A stretch of DNA of 64,000 bases, taken from positions 1 to 64,000 of the forward strand of contig JAJQJQ010000104.1 of the NCBI GenBank assembly GCA_028622995.1, in the 5' to 3' direction. The DNA comes from Panagrolaimus kolymaensis. Lineage: Eukaryota > Nematoda > Chromadorea > Rhabditida > Panagrolaimidae. The translations under genes were made by a program, and so were the position numbers. The notes under the pieces were generated by a model. It was not told the DNA's origin. It saw nothing but the letters and a program-made list of their open reading frames with translations, and did no database searches. Shown here in pieces: positions 58,401-64,000 of this stretch. Numbering within the stretch: position 1 is the first letter of the stretch; the number at the start of each line of letters is the position of its first letter.

Positions 58401-61400
58401 AAACCATTCATAATTTATTCGGTAAACCTTTATTCAATTTTCATGCCAAGGTGAAGTAAAATTTAAGTTATTTAAAAAACACATTTAAAGCTCACAAAGA
58501 AGCATAATTAAAACTTTCAGAATCACATTTTTTATTTAAACCATTTATAATTTATTCGGTAAACCTATCTTCAATTTTCATGCCAAGGAGAAGTAAAATT
58601 AAAGTTATTTATTATCGTCATCTTCATGTCCCTCAGAAGCATAATTAAAACTTTCACAATCACATTTTTTATTTAAACCATTTATAATTTATTCGGTAAA
58701 CCTTTATTCAATTTTCATGCCAAGGAGAAGTAAAATTAAAGTTATTTATTATCGTCATCTTCATGTCCCTCAGAAGCATAATTAAAACTTTCACAATCAC
58801 ATTTTTTATTTAAACCATTTATAATTTATTCGGTAAACCTATCTTCAATTTTCATGCCAAGGAGAAGTAAAATTAAAGTTATTTATTATCGTCATCTTCA
58901 TGTCCCTCAGAAGCATAATTAAAACTTTCACAATCACATTTTTTATTTAAACCATTCATAATTTATTCGGTAAACCTTTATTCAATTTTCATGCCAAGGT
59001 GAAGTAAAATTTAAGTTATTTAAAAAACACATTTAAAGCTCACAAAGAAGCATAATTAAAACTTTCAGAATCACATTTTTTATTTAAACCATTTATAATT
59101 TATTCGGTAAACCTATCTTCAATTTTCATGCCAAGGAGAAGTAAAATTAAAGTTATTTATTATCGTCATCTTCATGTCCCTCAGAAGCATAATTAAAACT
59201 TTCACAATCACATTTTTTATTTAAACCATTCATAATTTATTCGGTAAACCTTTATTCAATTTTCATGCCAAGGTGAAGTAAAATTTAAGTTATTTAAAAA
59301 ACACATTTAAAGCTCACAAAGAAGCATAATTAAAACTTTCAGAATCACATTTTTTATTTAAACCATTTATAATTTATTCGGTAAACCTATCTTCAATTTT
59401 CATGCCAAGGAGAAGTAAAATTAAATTTATTTATTATCGTCATCTTCATGTCCCTCAGAAGCATAATTAAAACTTTCAGAATCACATTTTTTATTTAAAC
59501 CATTTGTAATTTATTCGGTAAACCTATCTTCAATTTTCATGCCAAGGAGAAGTAAAATTAAATTTATTTATTATCGTCATCTTCATGTCCCTCAGAAGCA
59601 TAATTAAAACTTTCACAATCACATTTTTTATTTAAACCATTCATAATTTATTCGGTAAACCTATCTTCAATTTTCATGCCAAGGAGAAGTAAAATTAAAT
59701 TTATTTATTATCGTCATCTTCATGTCCCTCGGAAGCATAATTAAAACTTTCACAATCACATTTTTTAGTTAAACCATTCATAATTTATTCGGTAAACCTA
59801 TCTTCAATTTTCATGCCAAGGAGAAGTAAAATTAAAGTTATTTATTATCGTCATCTTCATGTCCCTCAGAAGCATAATTAAAACTTTCACAATCACATTT
59901 TTTATTTAAACCATTCATAATTTATTCGGTAAACCTTTATTCAATTTTCATGACAAGGTGAAGTAAAATTTAAGTTATTTAAAAAACACATTTAAAGCTC
60001 ACAAAGAAGCATAATTAAAACTTTCAGAATCACATTTTTTATTTAAACCATTTATAATTTATTCGGTAAACCTATCTTCAATTTTCATGCCAAGGAGAAG
60101 TAAAATTAAAGTTATTTATTATCGTCATCTTCATGTCCCTCAGAAGCATAATTAAAACTTTCACAATCACATTTTTTATTTAAACCATTCATAATTTATT
60201 CGGTAAACCTATCTTCAATTTTCATGCCAAGGAGAAGTAAAATTAAAGTTATTTATTATCGTCATCTTCATGTCCCTCAGAAGCATAATTAAAACTTTCA
60301 CAATCACATTTTTTATTTAAACCATTCATAATTTATTCGGTAAACCTATCTTCAATTTTCATGCCAAGGAGAAGTAAAATTAAAGTTATTTATTATCGTC
60401 ATCTTCATGTCCCTCAGAAGCATAATTAAAACTTTCACAATCACATTTTTTATTTAAACCATTCATAATTTATTCGGTAAACCTTTATTCAATTTTCATG
60501 CCAAGGTGAAGTAAAATTTAAGTTATTTAAAAAACACATTTAAAGCTCACAAAGAAGCATAATTAAAACTTTCAGAATCACATTTTTTATTTAAACCATT
60601 TATAATTTATTCGGTAAACCTATCTTCAATTTTCATGCCAAGGAGAAGTAAAATTAAAGTTATTTATTATCGTCATCTTCATGTCCCTCAGAAGCATAAT
60701 TAAAACTTTCACAATCACATTTTTTATTTAAACCATTCATAATTTATTCGGTAAACCTTTATTCAATTTTCATGCCAAGGTGAAGTAAAATTTAAGTTAT
60801 TTAAAAAACACATTTAAAGCTCACAAAGAAGCATAATTAAAACTTTCAGAATCACATTTTTTATTTAAACCATTTATAATTTATTCGGTAAACCTATCTT
60901 CAATTTTCATGCCAAGGAGAAGTAAAATTAAATTTATTTATTATCGTCATCTTCATGTCCCTCAGAAGCATAATTAAAACTTTCAGAATCATATTTTTTA
61001 TTTAAACCATTTATAATTTATTCGGTAAACCTATCTTCAATTTTCATGCCAAGGAGAAGTAAAATTAAAGTTATTTATTATCGTCATCTTCATGTCCCTC
61101 AGAAGCATAATTAAAACTTTCATAATCACATTTTTTATTTAAACCATTTATAATTTATTCGGTAAACCTATCTTCAATTTTCATGCCAAGGAGAAGTAAA
61201 ATTAAAGTTATTTATTATCGTCATCTTCATGTCCCTCAGAAGCATAATTAAAACTTTCACAATCACATTTTTTATTTAAACCATTCATAATTTATTCGGT
61301 AAACCTTTATTCAATTTTCATGCCAAGGTGAAGTAAAATTTAAGTTATTTAAAAAACACATTTAAAGCTCACAAAGAAGCATAATTAAAACTTTCAGAAT

Positions 61401-64000
61401 CACATTTTTTATTTAAACCATTTATAATTTATTCGGTAAACCTATCTTCAATTTTCATGCCAAGGAGAAGTAAAATTAAATTTATTTATTATCGTCATCT
61501 TCATGTCCCTCAGAAGCATAATTAAAACTTTCAGAATCACATTTTTTATTTAAACAATTTATAATTTATTCGGTAAACCTATCTTCAATTTTCATGCCAA
61601 GGAGAAGTAAAATTAAAGTTATTTATTATCGTCATCTTCATGTCCCTCAGAAGCATAATTAAAACTTTCACAATCACATTTTTTATTTAAACCATTCATA
61701 ATTTATTCGGTAAACCTATCTTCAATTTTCATGCCAAGGAGAAGTAAAATTAAAGTTATTTATTATCGTCATCTTCATGTCCCTCAGAAGCATAATTAAA
61801 ACTTTCACAATCACATTTTTTATTTAAACCATTCATAATTTATTCGGTAAACCTATCTTCAATTTTCATGCCAAGGAGAAGTAAAATTAAAGTTATTTAT
61901 TATCGTCATCTTCATGTCCCTCAGAAGCATAATTAAAACTTTCACAATCACATTTTTTATTTAAACCATTTATAATTTATTCGGTAAACCTATCTTCAAT
62001 TTTCATGCCAAGGAGAAGTAAAATTAAAGTTATTTATTATCGTCATCTTCATGTCCCTCAGAAGCATAATTAAAACTTTCACAATCACATTTTTTATTTA
62101 AACCATTTATAATTTATTCGGTAAACCTATCTTCAATTTTCATGCCAAGGAGAAGTAAAATTAAAGTTATTTATTATCGTCATCTTCATGTCCCTCAGAA
62201 GCATAATTAAAACTTTCACAATCACATTTTTTATTTAAACCATTCATAATTTATTCGGTAAACCTTTATTCAATTTTCATGCCAAGGTGAAGTAAAATTT
62301 AAGTTATTTAAAAAACACATTTAAAGCTCACAAAGAAGCATAATTAAAACTTTCACAATCACATTTTTTATTTAAACCATTTATAATTTATTCGGTAAAC
62401 CTATCTTCAATTTTCATGCCAAGGAGAAGTAAAATTAAAGTTATTTATTATCGTCATCTTCATGTCCCTCAGAAGCATAATTAAAACTTTCACAATCACA
62501 TTTTTTATTTAAACCATTCATAATTTATTCGGTAAACCTATCTTCAATTTTCATGCCAAGGAGAAGTAAAATTAAAGTTATTTATTATCGTCATCTTCAT
62601 GTCCCTCAGAAGCATAATTAAAACTTTCACAATCACATTTTTTATTTAAACCATTCATAATTTATTCGGTAAACCTTTATTCAATTTTCATGCCAAGGTG
62701 AAGTAAAATTTAAGTTATTTAAAAAACACATTTAAAGCTCACAAAGAAGCATAATTAAAACTTTCACAATCACATTTTTTATTTAAACCATTTATAATTT
62801 ATTCGGTAAACCTATCTTCAATTTTCATGCCAAGGAGAAGTAAAATTAAAGTTATTTATTATCGTCATCTTCATGTCCCTCAGAAGCATAATTAAAACTT
62901 TCACAATCACATTTTTTATTTAAACCATTCATAATTTATTCGGTAAACCTATCTTCAATTTTCATGCCAAGGTGAAGTAAAATTTAAGTTATTTAAAAAA
63001 CACATTTAAAGCTCACAAAGAAGCATAATTAAAACTTTCACAATCACATTTTTTATTTAAACCATTTATAATTTATTCGGTAAACCTATCTTCAATTTTC
63101 ATGCCAAGGAGAAGTAAAATTAAAGTTATTTATTATCGTCATCTTCATGTCCCTCAGAAGCATAATTAAAACTTTCACAATCACATTTTTTATTTAAACC
63201 ATTCATAATTTATTCGGTAAACCTATCTTCAATTTTCATGCCAAGGTGAAGTAAAATTTAAGTTATTTAAAAAACACATTTAAAGCTCACAAAGAAGCAT
63301 AATTAAAACTTTCACAATCACATTTTTTATTTAAACCATTTATAATTTATTCGGTAAACCTATCTTCAATTTTCATGCCAAGGAGAAGTAAAATTAAAGT
63401 TATTTATTATCGTCATCTTCATGTCCCTCAGAAGCATAATTAAAACTTTCACAATCACATTTTTTATTTAAACCATTTATAATTTATTCGGTAAACCTAT
63501 CTTCAATTTTCATGCCAAGGAGAAGTAAAATTAAAGTTATTTATTATCGTCATCTTCATGTCCCTCAGAAGCATAATTAAAACTTTCACAATCACATTTT
63601 TTATTTAAACCATTCATAATTTATTCGGTAAACCTATCTTCAATTTTCATGCCAAGGTGAAGTAAAATTTAAGTTATTTAAAAAACACATTTAAAGCTCA
63701 CAAAGAAGCATAATTAAAACTTTCACAATCACATTTTTTATTTAAACCATTTATAATTTATTCGGTAAACCTATCTTCAATTTTCATGCCAAGGAGAAGT
63801 AAAATTAAAGTTATTTATTATCGTCATCTTCATGTCCCTCAGAAGCATAATTAAAACTTTCACAATCACATTTTTTATTTAAACCATTCATAATTTATTC
63901 GGTAAACCTATCTTCAATTTTCATGCCAAGGTGAAGTAAAATTTAAGTTATTTAAAAAACACATTTAAAGCTCACAAAGAAGCATAATTAAAACTTTCAC
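40477..64000. repeat. 137-bp satellite array with higher-order structure, running off the window
   Basis: Head-to-tail monomers of 137 bp fill 23.5 kb, about 172 copies by length. Two main monomer classes have the same length and differ in a ~31-bp block. Class A reads GTTATTTATTATCGTCATC...CCCTCAG; class B reads GTTATTTAAAAAACACAT...GCTCACAAAG. Class B copies often also carry GGTGAAGTAAAATTTAAG and TTTCAGAATC. Rare variants recur at exact multiples of 137: ATGGCAAGG at 50361, 52005 and 53649 (1644 = 12 monomers), then 54745, 55293 and 56252. GATGCAT recurs at 41921 and 43428, and GCATATTT at 42199 and 43706 (1507 = 11 monomers). The array is AT-rich, has no coding frame, and its right end is not in the window. 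Confidence 0.97.

Noticed and set aside
40477..64000. CRISPR-like array
   Set aside because: Whole units repeat without unique spacers, and the locus is eukaryotic; it is a tandem satellite.

Overview
This is eukaryotic, AT-rich DNA that looks like a free-living or parasitic nematode, probably of the clade IV / Panagrolaimidae-like type. The reasons are many 45-60 nt GT-AG introns with T-rich TTTTTAG/TTTCAG acceptors, acceptors lying a few bases upstream of start codons (spliced-leader type), closely spaced same-strand genes, nematode-type chemoreceptors, and a Rab32/38 (GLO-1-like) GTPase. The species assignment is an inference; no rRNA or mitochondrial marker is present. The listed CDS spans run from start codon to stop codon and exons are given in the text.

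Layout. 1-9.7 kb is gene-poor: a small secreted Cys-rich protein (1840-2506, +) and two paralogous 7-TM chemoreceptors (2685-3703 and 6422-7500, both -). 9.7-14.4 kb holds mitochondrial NADP-isocitrate dehydrogenase (-), a hAT-type MITE and a small secreted Cys-rich gene (-). 15.5-27.9 kb is a dense plus-strand housekeeping block: DNAJC3/P58IPK co-chaperone, MIC10, fumarylacetoacetase, RNase P subunit RPP30, mitochondrial RNase P subunit TRMT10C and a protein tyrosine phosphatase. It is interrupted at 18.7-20.95 kb by a minus-strand F-box-like gene and a GC-rich MITE. RPP30 and TRMT10C are spaced like an operon, which would put nuclear and mitochondrial RNase P subunits in one transcript.

28.3-31.4 kb is a short-chain dehydrogenase remnant broken by at least three transposons (a TAGGG hAT-like MITE carrying a nested repeat, a 1.56-kb TIR element at a splice acceptor, and a 57-bp perfect palindromic MITE in the exon). 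31.7-36.4 kb carries a small unknown gene, the Rab32/38 GTPase (+), an acidic unknown protein (-) and a coiled-coil protein whose C-terminus is now supplied by a fold-back MITE (-).

From about 36.6 kb to the end of the window the sequence is one satellite array with a 137-bp monomer. It contains two monomer classes and higher-order repeats of 11 and 12 monomers, and is split once by a young BEL/Pao-like LTR retrotransposon (36972-40476). That retrotransposon has identical-looking 182-bp LTRs and codes only for Gag-protease, so it is non-autonomous. The most unusual features are this satellite plus non-autonomous element, the multiply hit dehydrogenase, a likely gene-conversion tract in the chemoreceptors, and the RNase P gene pair.
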